From: Gnetum montanum
Lineage: Eukaryota; Streptophyta; Gnetopsida; Gnetales; Gnetaceae
NCBI GenBank assembly: GCA_015680685.1
Contig: MNCI01030872.1
Coordinates: forward strand, 1 to 64,000
Length of the DNA stretch: 64,000 nucleotides
Direction of reading: 5' to 3'
Positions 48,187 through 60,100 of this stretch are shown one piece after another (position 1 is the stretch's first letter; each line of letters begins with the position of its first letter). The translations under genes and the position numbers were made by a program. The notes below the pieces were generated by a model. The model was not told the DNA's origin. It made no database searches and saw only the letters and a program-made list of their open reading frames with translations.

Positions 48187-50099
48187 TACCTCGATGACTA
48201 AATAAAAACTCGTCCTCAAGTTCCTTACAAAATATTGGGAAGGTATGAGATTATTGATTAATTGACAACTGATGGTGGAATGGGATGACAGACTCAACAT
48301 CCCCAGTGAACAAATCACTAAGCATATTACAACATTAGTGTTCATGACCATTGTGGTGAAAACTCATACATAAATGACATCCAAGCCTTTATTTGGCAGT
48401 TTAAAGAGAAAAAGAGTGAAAGAAAGAAGGTAGAGCATGTTGTTGCCAATGTCGAGATTGCTCCTTCCATTGTTTATCCATAGCCATGCCACCAAACTTA
48501 TTCCTTTCATTCATCCTGAGTGCTTCCTCTAAGCCTAGCCCATTTTTTGTATGATTGCCATCTGCATACACAACATAGTTACAAATGAGCAAGGATAGAT
48601 AAACCACAATGTAGTTGATACCTTGCCTCGATATGAGGCGCATTGGATGACTTGTGGTTATGGTAGAAACTAGTTTGGAGATTTATCGTTGGTGACTACC
48701 CAAGGTGTAGGGGTTAGGTGAATAGTAAATTGGAAAAAATTGAAAAATTTGTGCTAGGGCCCCCACGACTAAGAGCAAACCTATGGTAGCTGTAAGATGG
48801 AAATATATGAGGAACAAGAAAGATGAAAAAAAAAAAACAATGGCAACACCAATAAAATGGATGCCATGGATGGGGATGAAACAAGAAATGATTGATTATA
48901 GGAAATGTTTAAGGAAAAGAAGTTAATAATTACACCAAAAAAGAAATGCTAGTGGGTCCTCCCAAAAGTATGCTCATGCATTTTAGGCCCTAACAAACCA
49001 CAAACCAAAGAGCCCATAGGCTCTAGGAATGTCATTTGGAATCAAGAGTTGAAAACTTACTCACAAGAATTCACCAAAGAAAAATAATGCATCAACCTAG
49101 AATGGACTAATGATAAAACCAACAATGAGGTGGAAAATGGGAAGAAAGATGGAGAGGAGATAATGGAATGGAATCCCAAGAAAAAGGTTGTGTAAAGCCC
49201 TTTGTGTATTTCATGGTTAAGATAACTGAGTAGAACTCATCCGAAATCCAGACTCAAACCAACCACATTCAGTGACCTCACATTAACACACTTGACCAAT
49301 CCATCCACTTGAAGCAAAAAAAAATGCTTCCACAAAAGGTCACCACCATTCTTAGAGAGAGAGATGGAGAAGTAGGAAGTGAGAAATGGCCTTACTTAGA
49401 GGGAACCTTCAAGAATGGGTAACATGTTTTTCTAGTTCCATAACTAGTGCTTGTAGCCCATATTACTTTATTATGTCTCAGGGATGTGCTTTGAATTCTC
49501 ATTTTTTCTCTTTTTTCTCTCTCTCTCTCTTTTGATGTTTATGCGTAAGAACCACACCATGCAAAGACTTATTTTTATTCACTCAGCTTCTTGATATTTG
49601 AACAATGTCAGAATGGTGCAAAACCCAAGAAACTGCATCCAAGCACCTAAGAGAATGGATAACACCAATGCATCGAATCCCCTTGAAATCACACTCTTTT
49701 CATCTTTTGAGTCTTTCCTTGGTTTGAAAAATACCTAGCCACCAATTCATTAACAAGTTTACTTAGAAAAAGAGGACTGTACAATTCCAAGCCAAAGGAG
49801 ATCATAGAGTTGTATGGATGAGTGGACGGTGTGGACTCATTGCCTATTTTACGAAAAGAACCATACCTTAATATCAGCATCATAATTCAAAGGTAAAAAC
49901 CAAACATTAGCAATCAATATGATATAATTCAATCCACCATCATGAGCACTTATTAGATGATGAATAAAAGTAAATCAAGCAAACAAAGAAATAGTAAAAA
50001 CATGAATGATGGTATAAAATAAAAATAAGAAAAGTTGAAAGAATGTGTAAAACAAATATTCAAAAGGAACTGAGGGCCTAGAATGGTTAGTATAGATGG
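48187..50099 (-). other. TE-1 region between pol and 3' LTR
   Basis: The conserved pre-LTR tract CTTGAGGACGAGTTTTTATT (minus strand) lies at about 48198-48217. The rest has no recognised domain. A small minus-strand frame (48401-48643) starts with a hydrophobic stretch (YIVVYLSLLICNYVVYADG) that could resemble a signal peptide, but it is too short and isolated to call an envelope-like protein. A (TC)n run lies near 49517-49531. Confidence 0.5.
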
Positions 50100-51260
50100 A
50101 AATCTACTCCACAACTAAGTTGGAAGGAGGAGATTTGACATAGTGAGAAGGGTTGTCCATCAAGAAGGTAGCATGTGTAGTAGATATCCTAAGCTCTTGG
50201 AAAGGTTTGGTTTGTTGCACATTGAACAAAATTTTCTTATGTTGTCTCTCAGGTTTGTATATTGTCATGTCCCTTGAAGGAAAAGTTGCATAAAGAATAT
50301 AAGGTCCTTTCCACAGTGTTTAAATTTTAGTATGGTGTGGCACATGGGTGGGATTCTAGTAGAGAACCTTGTCTCCTAGCTGATATTTAACTTTCCTAGT
50401 TCTTAGGTCATCATGTTGTTTATTGAAGGCCTCATGCAATTTGTTAGATGACAAGGCAGCTAATCGATTTTCATCTAGCAAGTTAAGGGTTACTAACCAT
50501 TTTTTTTGTGCTAGAGCAAGGTCAAGGTTGAGGTTAGATGCCATGGATAGTGTAAGGAGCTCAAGTTTGAATGGTAAGTGTTGGTAATTTACCATAGACT
50601 AACTCATAGGGAGAGTAGCCTATAAGCAGTTTCATGTGGAGTGGTATGCCCAAAGAGAATTATTCATTTTAGTGCTCTAGTCTCACCTAAACTTGCTGAT
50701 GGTTCTTGTCAATATCTTCATAATCTCCCTATTGGTAACTTCTACTTGACTATTTTCTTGAGGGTGGTATGGTGTAGTCAACTTATGCTCAACCCCTAAG
50801 CATTGCATTAATTTTTGAAAAGTTGCATCTGTGATGTGTGTACCATTATCTAAAATAAGTGCATGCAACACACCAAACCTATTTATCATTTTTTTTTTGA
50901 ACAAATTGTGTAGTTGTAGATGATGTACAATCTTTAATAGTAGCTACTTTGGCCCATTTTGTTAGGTAATCAATGAAAATAATAATATAATATTTTCCAT
51001 TGAACATTGGTGTAATTAGCCCCATAAAATCAATTCCCCAAATGTTGAAGGGTTCTAATGGTTAAATCCATTGTTGTGGACCCTCCATTCTAGTAGTCAT
51101 TCCTCATCACGTTGACAATGCTCACAAGATTGGAAAAAATGATGGGTGTCCCGAAATAATGTAAGCTAATAATATCTTGCAAGAAAGATCTTGATGTTCA
51201 TTCATCTCCTAGTGTAATGACCCCCACAAGAACTCTCATGAGCATCTTGGAGAACTCATA
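50100..51260 (-). pseudogene. TE-1 integrase, broken
   Basis: Integrase inserts the cDNA into host DNA. On the minus strand from about 51200 there is a zinc-finger-like region (GHYTRR..., then CEHCQRDEE near 51115). Next is the first catalytic Asp in FDFMGLITPMF (about 51030), then TKWAKVATIKD. The second Asp is in LDNGTHIT in the 50683-50904 frame. The catalytic Glu is in QVEVTNREIMKIL. The C-terminal part (50356-50595) reads AFNKQHDDLRTRKVKYQLGD with KVLY, typical of gypsy integrase tails. No chromodomain is visible. The DDE residues are present, but frame breaks and stops separate the blocks. Confidence 0.8.
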
Positions 51261-52740
51261 GTTGATTTATATTAGGAGCATACCATCGAAGCAAGCCATT
51301 GGAACACACTTTGTAAAGTTGCCCATTGATTTCCATAAAGTACTTGGATTGGTGAAGAAACTATTGTTTCTTATTAAGGCTTAACTCTTGTGGTATTTTT
51401 TGGGTGAGGAGATAGGTAAGAATGCTACTGTACCAGTTTGTCTCCATGGGAGATGGATTATTCACTACACCTACAAAGAGGAATTCATTAGGAAAATAAT
51501 TAGAAATTGGATACTCATCTTCTTTGTTGTCACATTTCAACCAAGATAAATGATTAGCAACTATGTTCTTGGAGCCTCTGTGATCAATAAATCTCCTATA
51601 GTAGCCAATATGTCCAAGGAATGATCAAATATCTTTAATAGTTTCAGGTTGATTGGTAATTCCTTTGATAATTTTTATTTTCTCAAGGTCTACCTCTATC
51701 CCTATGTATGAGATTGTGTGCCCTATTACTATGCCTTCTTGGACCATCAAATGGATTTTCTGCTAGTTGAACCTTAAATTGGTTTCTACACATCTTTTTA
51801 ACACTTGCTCCAAATAGTCCAAGGCTTGATCAAAGTTTTCTTCATAAGTGGAGAAGTCATCCATAAAGACCTCCATGCCATTCCCTATATACTATTGGAA
51901 TATTCTTGGAACTAGTCATTGAAATGTTACAGGGGCATTGCACAAGCTAAATGACATCTATTTTTATGAGAATGTTCTATAAGAACTAGTGAATGTAGTA
52001 TTTTCTTGGTCTTATGGGGCTATTTTTATTTGGTTATATCCACTATATCTATCCAAGAAACTGTAATAGTGATGCCTTTTAATGGTGTCTAAGACTTTGT
52101 CGAAAAATGGCAATGGAAAGTAATCTTTGAATGTTGAAATATTTAGTAGCTTGAAATCTATGCACACCCTCCATTTTCCTCCATTTTTAGGCACAATAAC
52201 TAAGGGGCTAACGCATTTGCTATCAGCAATGGGATATATGAACCTAGGCTTGAGAAGATGTTCAATTTCTTCCTTAACTACTTGCTTCAGCTTAGGGTTC
52301 AATCACCTTTGTGGTTGTCTTCAAGGCTTCATGGAGGGGTCAGTGTAAGTTCTATGTTGGCATATCTTAGGATCTATTCTATTTAATTTGTGATGTGACA
52401 AAGTGAAGGCTTCTGACCATTTATTTATTACCTTCAACAGTTCTTCTTTTTGTTGAGGAGAAAACTTAGCATTGACAATTACTGATTTTTCATTTTTAAG
52501 AAACATGTATTCCATACCAGTGGGCAATGGTTTTAGCTTGAGGGGCTCTTGCTTAAATTTCTTAGGGATTTCCAACTTCCCTGAATTGATATTTTCAAGG
52601 TTAATACTTGGAAGTTGGTAGTGGACTTTGTCTAATGTGTCTATGCTATTCATGAAGGCATAATTCAAACCCTCAGTTGGTTCCATGCATATGAGTGAAT
52701 TTCTTTCTTGATCAGCTATCAGCCACTGTGTTTCTTTCAA
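51260..52740 (-). pseudogene. TE-1 reverse transcriptase with RNase H deleted
   Basis: The frames 52740-52321 and 52302-52012 (minus) contain the linker after protease and the start of the reverse transcriptase: VVKEEIEHLLKPRFIYPIAD, SPLVIVPKNGGKWRVCIDF, FLDRYSGYNQIKIAP. Further down are SLCNAPVTFQ and the catalytic FMDD box (codons at 51856-51867) in EVFMDDFSTYEENFDQ. Then come RCVETNLRFN, VQEGIVIGHTIS and SFLGHIGYYRRFI. Immediately after RRFI, and in frame, the sequence reads DHRGSKNIVANHLSWL, which is the far C-terminal end of RNase H. The catalytic RNase H core and tether are therefore missing, with the junction near 51580-51592. Several stops are also present. Without RNase H the element could not complete its own reverse transcription. 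Confidence 0.85.
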
Positions 52741-52917
52741 TCATGTGACTGCTACATATAGGGATATTTATATGTTAATCACTTGTTCACATTGATTGCA
52801 TGCAGGAAATGCCAAAGTATGCACAAACCATGACCTTTGCACGGAATTACACCCTATGTCACTATATGCGATGCATGAAACATTTTTCTTCTTGATCTTT
52901 CTGAATGTATTTTCCTT

Positions 52918-53736
52918 TCATATTTCTAGGGAAAGATCACAGATTCCTAGGCATACGTTGATGGTGCTTAGCCATGCTCTTCCCATTATGATTGGGAAGT
53001 CTCCCTTATCATTGTTTACCTGAATCACTAGGAAGTTAGCAGGGTATGACCATCCACAAACAATGGTAACAATGTCTTCCACCAATCCCAATGGGATAGT
53101 GATGGATTGGTTGGCCAACTTTAGAAGGATGTTGTTCTTTTCCAATGGAGGCTGGTTCCAGGCCTTGTACATTTCTTGAGAAATTAAGTTGACATAGGAA
53201 CCTGAATCCAAAATAGCCTTGCACAACACAGTTTTAGTGATTTTTAAGTATATCAAAGGACTCCTAGGATTAGATAATTTCTTGGGAAGGTGGCCTGCTT
53301 TGATCCAATCGGTAACATCATGTGTTAGCATGACTGTATGCATTGAGTGTGGTGATTGGATTGAACAAGGCTCATAAGTTTTGATTGATACTAAGGTGTC
53401 TAAGGAATTAGCTGCTTGTGATTGCAAGGGCTTGGTTGAACTGTTGATTCTAAACAAAGGTCTTTTCTTCATGTGGTTGTTGGAACCAACAGTAGGTTGA
53501 GAGTTAACAACCCTTGTGGCATTACATTGCTGTGGTTGGGTAGGGATTTCACCATGCATCACGGGAGTAGGTGGTAGTGGAGCTATTGGTGGAAGAGATG
53601 TGGCTGGATGAGAAGGATGACATGCTTGTGGAATATTGTCTTTAGAAGAGGGTGTCCCATAATACTCAAGGGATTGGTAGTGAGGTTGAGGAGTGATGTG
53701 ACTAGTAGAGTCACGTGGGAAGATTGGCTGCTGCAT
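52918..53736 (-). pseudogene. TE-1 gag C-terminus and aspartic protease
   Basis: An open 272-codon frame. Residues 1-110 are Pro/Gln/His-rich gag tail. The aspartic protease region follows, with the catalytic motif LDSGSYVNLIS at about residues 176-186 (DSG in place of the DTG of many families, normal for plant gypsy elements). The flap and C-terminal region follow (VCGWSYPANFLVIQV, then FPIIMGRAWLSTINVCLGI, which matches the usual 'ILGRPWL' motif). The protease cuts the Gag-Pol precursor. It is the longest uninterrupted coding remnant in the window. Confidence 0.85.
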
Positions 53737-53739
53737 GTA

Positions 53740-55894
53740 ATATCCATATGGGTTAGGTTTCTAGTAAGGATATTGTTGCCTTGGTGGCGGCATTCGTCAT
53801 GATTGTGGGTGCTACCATTGTTGATATTTCTCAATCGGTTGTGGTAGAGTTCCACTAGGATAATATGTTAAGGGTTGGTGGAACTACCTTGGGTTACCTT
53901 GAGGATAAGGTAACCTTTGGGGTATTTTCCTTTTGTTTAATTGTGGGTTGAGTGCATACATCCTAGACTCCTACAAATGTGAGATTATAGGGAAACATCC
54001 CTTAGGATAGTCATATTAACATATCTCACATCCAATGTCATTGTCTATTTTTAAATCCACAACCTCTTCAATGATGGAAACTTTACTCTTACCCTTGTTA
54101 TGTGCATGTTCAGTCTCTCTTATTTTTCTTTTCTCATGATCACTACCTTTCTCTCTAGACTCCTCTACTATTTTAAGAACAATTTGAAATCTATTGTCTA
54201 GGGAATCCCACATTTGGTCTACCTTTGCCAAAACTTCTAATGTCCTATCCAACATCTCTTCAAGTGATGACTCTTCTTCATCCTCACAAAATATTACTCC
54301 CCTCTTCTGAAGGGAAGGATCTTAGTTATACTCTTCCACACTTTCTCTCACTTCTGTAGCTCACCTTCTTCCTTAGCAACTTGCTCCAATAGTCTTTGGG
54401 TTTGATGGAACCTAAGCTCAGATAGTCTTTCTTGGGCATAAGTCCTAAGGGTTCTTCTCATTTCATGCCTAATCCCATCTACAAGATGGCGTAGTTGATC
54501 CATTTGTGAATGACCATGGTTAGGACAACATTGTAATAGTGTATAGTATTGGCCCATGGTAGCATCCAAGGGTTCATGTCCTCCTTGTTTTTAGGCTTGG
54601 ATTTTCTTTCGCAAGTTAGACACTCATGAGTACATTTAGTACTTGACATTAAATAGTTCTAACATAGTACTGCAACTACTAATGGATTCTGGCTCTAAAG
54701 ACTGGTACCAGCTTTCTGCTTCTTTAACTAATGTATGTGGGAATAACTTAAGTTTTTTTCATTTATTTTCTATGTTCTGTAAGGCACACACATCATGGAA
54801 TGCTTGTAAATGATTCTAAGGATTACTGTTGCATCCCCCTTCAAATCGTGGGATGTTGTTCATATCTAATCTCTTGATCCTACTATTTTTCTGATGCGTT
54901 GTTGGAACTCTAGTAGCCTCAGTTTTGTCCAACATACTTCAAGTAGCGAGGAGGGGTTCATCATGATTGTCTCATCCATGGTGTCTATGATGCCTACGTT
55001 GTTTCCTACTCTTCCTTATTCTATGTTGTGACTCTCTAGAGTGCCCTCATCCCCTTTCCTAGTTGTTTCGTCTATAACTTCCACTTTGCCTACCTTTATC
55101 CCCATGGTCTTTTTCTTTATGATCACATCCAAATATTGAAGGAGAGGGTGAAGGAGATGATGAAGATGATGAAGAAGAAGAACCATCACCATGACGGTGT
55201 CTACTACCTTCTCTTATATGGTCTCAACCCTAATCCTGATCCTGATCAGAATGTCCACCTTTATCATGAGTTCATGTCTCTTTTTCAGACCCTTTGTGCC
55301 CATGGGTATCAGAACCTAGGTTATGAATAGTGAAATGAAGGTTCTGATACACAACCCCTTGGCCAAAGTTAAGGGGAGAAACATTGTTGTGTGCTTGACT
55401 GCCTAAGGTAGGTTCACCTCATTTTCTCTTAAGACATGTGGGGCATCCTAGGACCACTTATCCTTCAAAGACTTATGATGTCTCTTTTGTTGCAAGTTAC
55501 TTTGATGTTGTGCCTCTATGGGACAGTATTCTCTTGAGTCATGGTCTTGCACAACATATTCTGCATGTAAGTATGGCATGCCAATTCATGTGAGAGCATG
55601 AAGAAACATTCTTGGGATTGAATGATCACTAGGTAACACTATGTTACCTTCTAAGTCTCACCAATGCAGTTGTTCATCTTGATGGAGGATAAAAGTGAAG
55701 TCTGGTATATACTCATCGGGATGAATATATACCACTCGAACTTGTTGAGGAACTGGCAGATCAATGTCATGTGTATTACGCCAATGATTGTTTCCTATTT
55801 TAGACCTAGATAGTGAGGCACTTTTGTATGAAGAAGGAGACATACTTATCTGTTGAGTGTGCAATGTATTCTTGTTTATTATTTTCTCAACCAA
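53740..55894 (-). pseudogene. TE-1 gag, broken
   Basis: The N-terminal frame is 55894-55658 (internal MSPSSYKSASLSRSK, parallel to the MSL starts of TE-2 and TE-3). A charged D/H/R-rich part follows (55400-54950). Next is the structured gag block near 54870-54680 (LDMNNIPRFEGG, HLQAFHDVCALQNIENK, KLKLFPHTLVKEAESWYQSL). Then 54569-54348 has DATMGQYYTLLQCCPNHGHS and HLVDGIRHEMRRTLRTYAQE. 54255-54016 is charged and ends CEIC, possibly the remains of a zinc-binding segment. It matches TE-2 and TE-3 gag block by block. Frameshifts and stops are common. Confidence 0.75.
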
Positions 55895-55960
55895 TTGTAA
55901 GGGTTCATTCCAATGATGTGAATGATTTCCTATGTTCTAGTTAGCGTAGAAACAAGTAAG

Positions 55961-55979
55961 TCCTCAACAACAGTGCCAA
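55961..55979 (-). promoter_or_regulatory. TE-1 primer-binding site (tRNA-Asp type)
   Basis: The minus strand reads TTGGCACTGTTGTTGAGGA directly after the 5' LTR. It has five transitions from the tRNA-Asp primer consensus. Confidence 0.75.
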
Positions 55980-56892
55980 TGATGAGTGGTGAGGTACCCT
56001 TATGCTCAACCATACAAATATGAGTGTTTCATGCATGATCCAATAAGTGCTTATGAGCCCTTGTGGAACAAGGATTGGTTGGTTGATCATTTTCTTCCCA
56101 AGCTTACCTGTATGTCACGATTGTATGGTTAAGTAAGCTTGAGACATATGATTTTTATAGCTTTTATGTTTTTATATCTTGCATTAGTAGGGAAGGAGAG
56201 TGGTAACTAAGTGACTAATTTAACTTAACTACTCATTAACTAAGTTCTAACTAATCCTAACACTAGCATCTGTTCCCACCTACTATACACATCCTGAACT
56301 AGTGCAACACTGCTGGGATCACCAAATGCTAATCGTTACTAGGTTACCAAGCGTTACACACATGCTTGAACTGGTCATGCTTCTGTAATTTAACAATTTT
56401 CTTAATTGATTAAAATGAATTACTGTGCTAATAATAGAAATGTAAAGTGCATAAAATAAAATAAATGCATAAGAAAATAAAATAAAATAAATGTGTAAGA
56501 AAACAAATCTCAAGTGTTGCAAGGATGAATCAAAGAGCTCATCTTTATTACCATACACAAGATGTGCTCAGGTACATAATGCTCAAATAAAGATCCATCC
56601 ACACTTAGACCTCCTACTATGGGCACTTGGAAAATACTTTAACTCTCAAACAGACTATAAGAGTTTCACTAGTTGACTGCTAAAGGACTTCCCTTCAATT
56701 GTATGCCTAGGCATTGTATTTATAGGCTTGGGAGCAACTACTCTAATAATTAGAGTAATCACTCTATAATTAGAATAACTGCTAAAGTAACCGCTAGAGT
56801 AACCACTCTAATAATTAGAATAACTACTAGAGTAACCAATAGAGTAACTAGTTTAATAATTAGAATAAGTACTAGAGTAATCACTTTCATCA
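55980..56892 (-). repeat. TE-1 5' LTR (913 bp)
   Basis: On the plus strand it begins TGATGAGTGGTG and ends CTTTCATCA. The minus-strand TATA box is at about 56717-56724. A tandem array of CTCTAATAATTAGA/GAGTAACC-type units occupies 56738-56892 at the U3 end and is longer than in the 3' LTR. Confidence 0.9.
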
Positions 56893-56897
56893 GTTAG

Positions 56898-57132
56898 CAA
56901 ATTAAAAATGCAAGAAAGATTTATACCAAACTAGCAAGCAACCAAATCTTTTAGTAAAAATCAATCACCATAGAAAATCTTATCCTCACAAGGCTTATGA
57001 TATCCATGAAAAAGAATGATTTAGAAGAAAATACAAAAATAATTATAAAGATTCTAAGATAAAATGTGCTTGCAAGGATTCCATCTAGTGAAAGACATTG
57101 CTCTACCCATCTATTTTGTGTAACACTCCTAT
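56898..57132 (+). other. Host side of TE-1 insertion, before X copy 2
   Basis: This continues the target interrupted at 47293. AT-rich and non-coding. TGTAACACTCC at 57119 resembles the LTR start at 14582 and may mark the beginning of the X element here. Confidence 0.35.
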
Positions 57133-60100
57133 TAATTATCTATAAGATCCTATAAATAACTAATAGAGATGCTATGAAACCTCGAGGATCTGGATTTAAC
57201 CTTGAATTACTAATGCAAAAAGAAGTGGTGAAATAGATAAAAATTATTAGTTAGGAGTATAAATACATTGGAATAATACAACGTAGCTAAATTTTAAAAT
57301 ACTTGCATATATAATTAAATAATATTTATTTGATGAAAATTATAGTTTTGCATGACCACAAAAATGTAGATGTCTAAAAATTCCACTAGTTATATCTTAA
57401 AATAATGATCCTAATGACACTCATTTTATCTTAATTGAACATATAGAAATAAAGTTATTCATGTTCAAAGTTTACCAAATTAGATAATAAGATATTAATA
57501 TTAAATAAATAATATTAAAATTTCTCAAACATACTACATGCACCAAAATGAAAAATGTTCCTTGCAATCTCATGGTCCTAATGGCATAAATGACAAATTC
57601 ATATCTAGTCATATTTTATTATTTATTCACAAAAATAGGTACATGGCTCAAATATCCTAAGGCATACAAAGTTCCTATTTTAAAAAATATAGAATATAAA
57701 AAAATTATTTTTTAGGTTCAAAAGGCCTATGTTGTACTAAATTGATTTACCTTTTGTTTCATGTTCTTCTTCTGAAGTATCCATCGCTACTCTAGGTGCT
57801 TTGCATTGAAATGCAAGAGGAGTTACCCTCTTCATGGAGCATAAAGGTTTAAGGCCAAAAGTCTTAGGTTATGGGCTATACAAGGTTTCTAATAAAATAT
57901 TCAAAAATGTTTCAAATCTTGAATTACCACAAATATTTCAAAAATTCAAAAGAAACCTAAATATCCAAAAGAAATCCAAAAAATCAAGGAATGTATATTT
58001 TATCCAAGAATCTTTGAAGGCTAGGTCTTGGCTATCCTCACTACTAATAGAAACCATCAAGTCTTTGATTAACCTCACTAATATCATTAGATTATCCTCT
58101 AAATTATTTTAATATCCAAAAATGTCAGAAATTGTCCAATAAAAATCCAAAAAATGTATATTTTATCTAGACATCTCCAAAGGCAAGGTCTTGATTATCC
58201 TCATTGCCAAAGGAATACATTGATAGCTCTTGCAATAACCTCACTACTATCATTATATTAGCCTCTTGATCTCAAAAAATTCACTCATGGCTAGGTCTTG
58301 GCAATAGCCTTACTACTAACATCCTCAATGGTTAAGGGACATGTATCATCACAAGGATAGGTCTTGACTATGCCTCACCGTAACTCCACTAGATTCAACT
58401 GCTTAGTGCCATGGTCTTGATAAAATCCATATTTTCACATGAACATATGAATCAAAATCCATGATAGGAAATCCTTCCAAAAACCCTTGTTTCCATAGGG
58501 TGGGTCTTAGTAAGGAACACTCCACTACTACATGCAAATGGGGACATTTATAAGATTCATGGCTTCCACTACCAATTAAGCAAAAATAGCTACATAAATA
58601 TTATTATTTTTTTCTAAAGATGCAAAATATTTCCAAAATGGCAAGAATCCATAAAAGATCAAATTTCATAAAATTCTTGCCTCAAAAATACTATTGTTTT
58701 ATTTCCAAAACAAAATGATTTCCAAAATAGTCAAATCCATGGTAGCCAAAGTTCCACAAAATTCTTGCAAAATCATGCTTATGTCATGAAAAATTTTAAA
58801 ATATTCATAGTAGGTTGGGCAACATTTCCACAATTTCAAAAATTCACCAAAAGGTAGAAAAAGGATTGAACACAATTAAAATACCAAAAACAAGCCTAAA
58901 ATAACAAAAATCTAGCAGAATCTTGGCATAATAATTGAAATTGTAGAAGAGTAGAAAGTAGATATGAGTTCAAAATAACCAAATCCATGGTAACTAAAGT
59001 TTCACAAAATTCTTGCAAAATCATACTTATGTGTTGAGTAGTTCTGAAATATTCATAAAATATTTATACTAGGTTGGACAAAGTTCCCACAATTCTAGAA
59101 ATTCACCAAAAGGTAGAAAAAATGGCTGAACATAATTAAAATACCAAAAACAAGCCCAAAATAACAATATTCAGTAGAATCTTGGCATAATAATCAAAAT
59201 CGTAGAAGAAGAGTAGAAAGTAGAAATGAGGAATAGAAAATTCAGAACACAATAGGATAGCATATGACAAGAAAACTAAAATAATCTTTCTTACTTGTGC
59301 TGGTAGAGCTAGAATTCTCTTAGCTTCTTCCTTTTTTATTTAGTGCTCTTAATTTGTCTTTGCCTTGACTTGTCGCACCTAAAATCCTTTTAAAAACTAT
59401 GATGTGATGTCTTTAAGACTACTACCTTTTTATAAGGGGAAGAATAAAAGAAACCAAGCTTAAATTGATTTAGAAATGGAGAAGAAAGAGTAAAAAAACA
59501 TCTTTATGAAAAAATGTGATAGAACATGGCTTTAGAAACATAATAGTTGCATAGAAAATGATAGTTGAAAATAAGGAGGTGAGGAAACAGAGGGAGACAC
59601 ATAAAAATGAAGGTGGTGGAAAATTTATGTATATAACATATGTTATATACATCATATAGCATCATACTTTTATCTCTTACGTGAAACTTTTTCCACATTT
59701 ACATTTTTTTCCTCTCAATGGCATTTGACTTTGTAACTTTAATTTTAATTTTTTTTTATCTTCACTTTGATTTTTATGACTTTCATAAGTATACTTATGA
59801 TTTCTTTTTTCTTTTGCTAATGCTTGTACATTCAAATCCCTATACCATGTATATTGGGACTCCAAATCAAATTCTATTTGAACCTATAGGATTTTCATCA
59901 TGTGTCCTACTAAATTGTACATTGAAGTCTCATCTAAGCTTCACTTGTCATAGTCACTAGTTCAAATGCCAAGGCTTTTATGGTATTTAGCAAATCAAAA
60001 ATTGTGATATCTTTAAAACCATAACTTTAATTCTAGTGAACCAAGGAACAAAATCTATGTTTTCAAACATTTCAGACACATATGTAAGGTTATATTTTTG

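Larger units (their letters stand above)
47294..56892 (-). mobile_element. TE-1: Ty3/gypsy LTR retrotransposon (Athila/Tat-like)
   Basis: A 9599-bp minus-strand element. LTRs lie at 47294-48186 (3') and 55980-56892 (5'), with TGATGA/TCATCA ends. It is flanked on both sides by the perfect 5-bp duplication GTTAG (47289-47293 and 56893-56897). The primer site is at 55961-55979. Gag, protease, reverse transcriptase and integrase follow in the normal Ty3/gypsy order, and the integrase ends near 50100. About 1.9 kb without a clear gene separates pol from the 3' LTR. RNase H is deleted, and stops and frameshifts are present throughout. The LTRs differ at roughly one base in ten by eye, so the insertion is old. 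The lineage call (Athila/Tat) rests on the primer site and the reverse transcriptase motif style. Confidence 0.9.

Noticed and set aside
48401-48643. Envelope-like protein in TE-1
   Set aside because: A short hydrophobic N-terminus alone is not enough. There is no transmembrane anchor or length typical of env-like ORFs.
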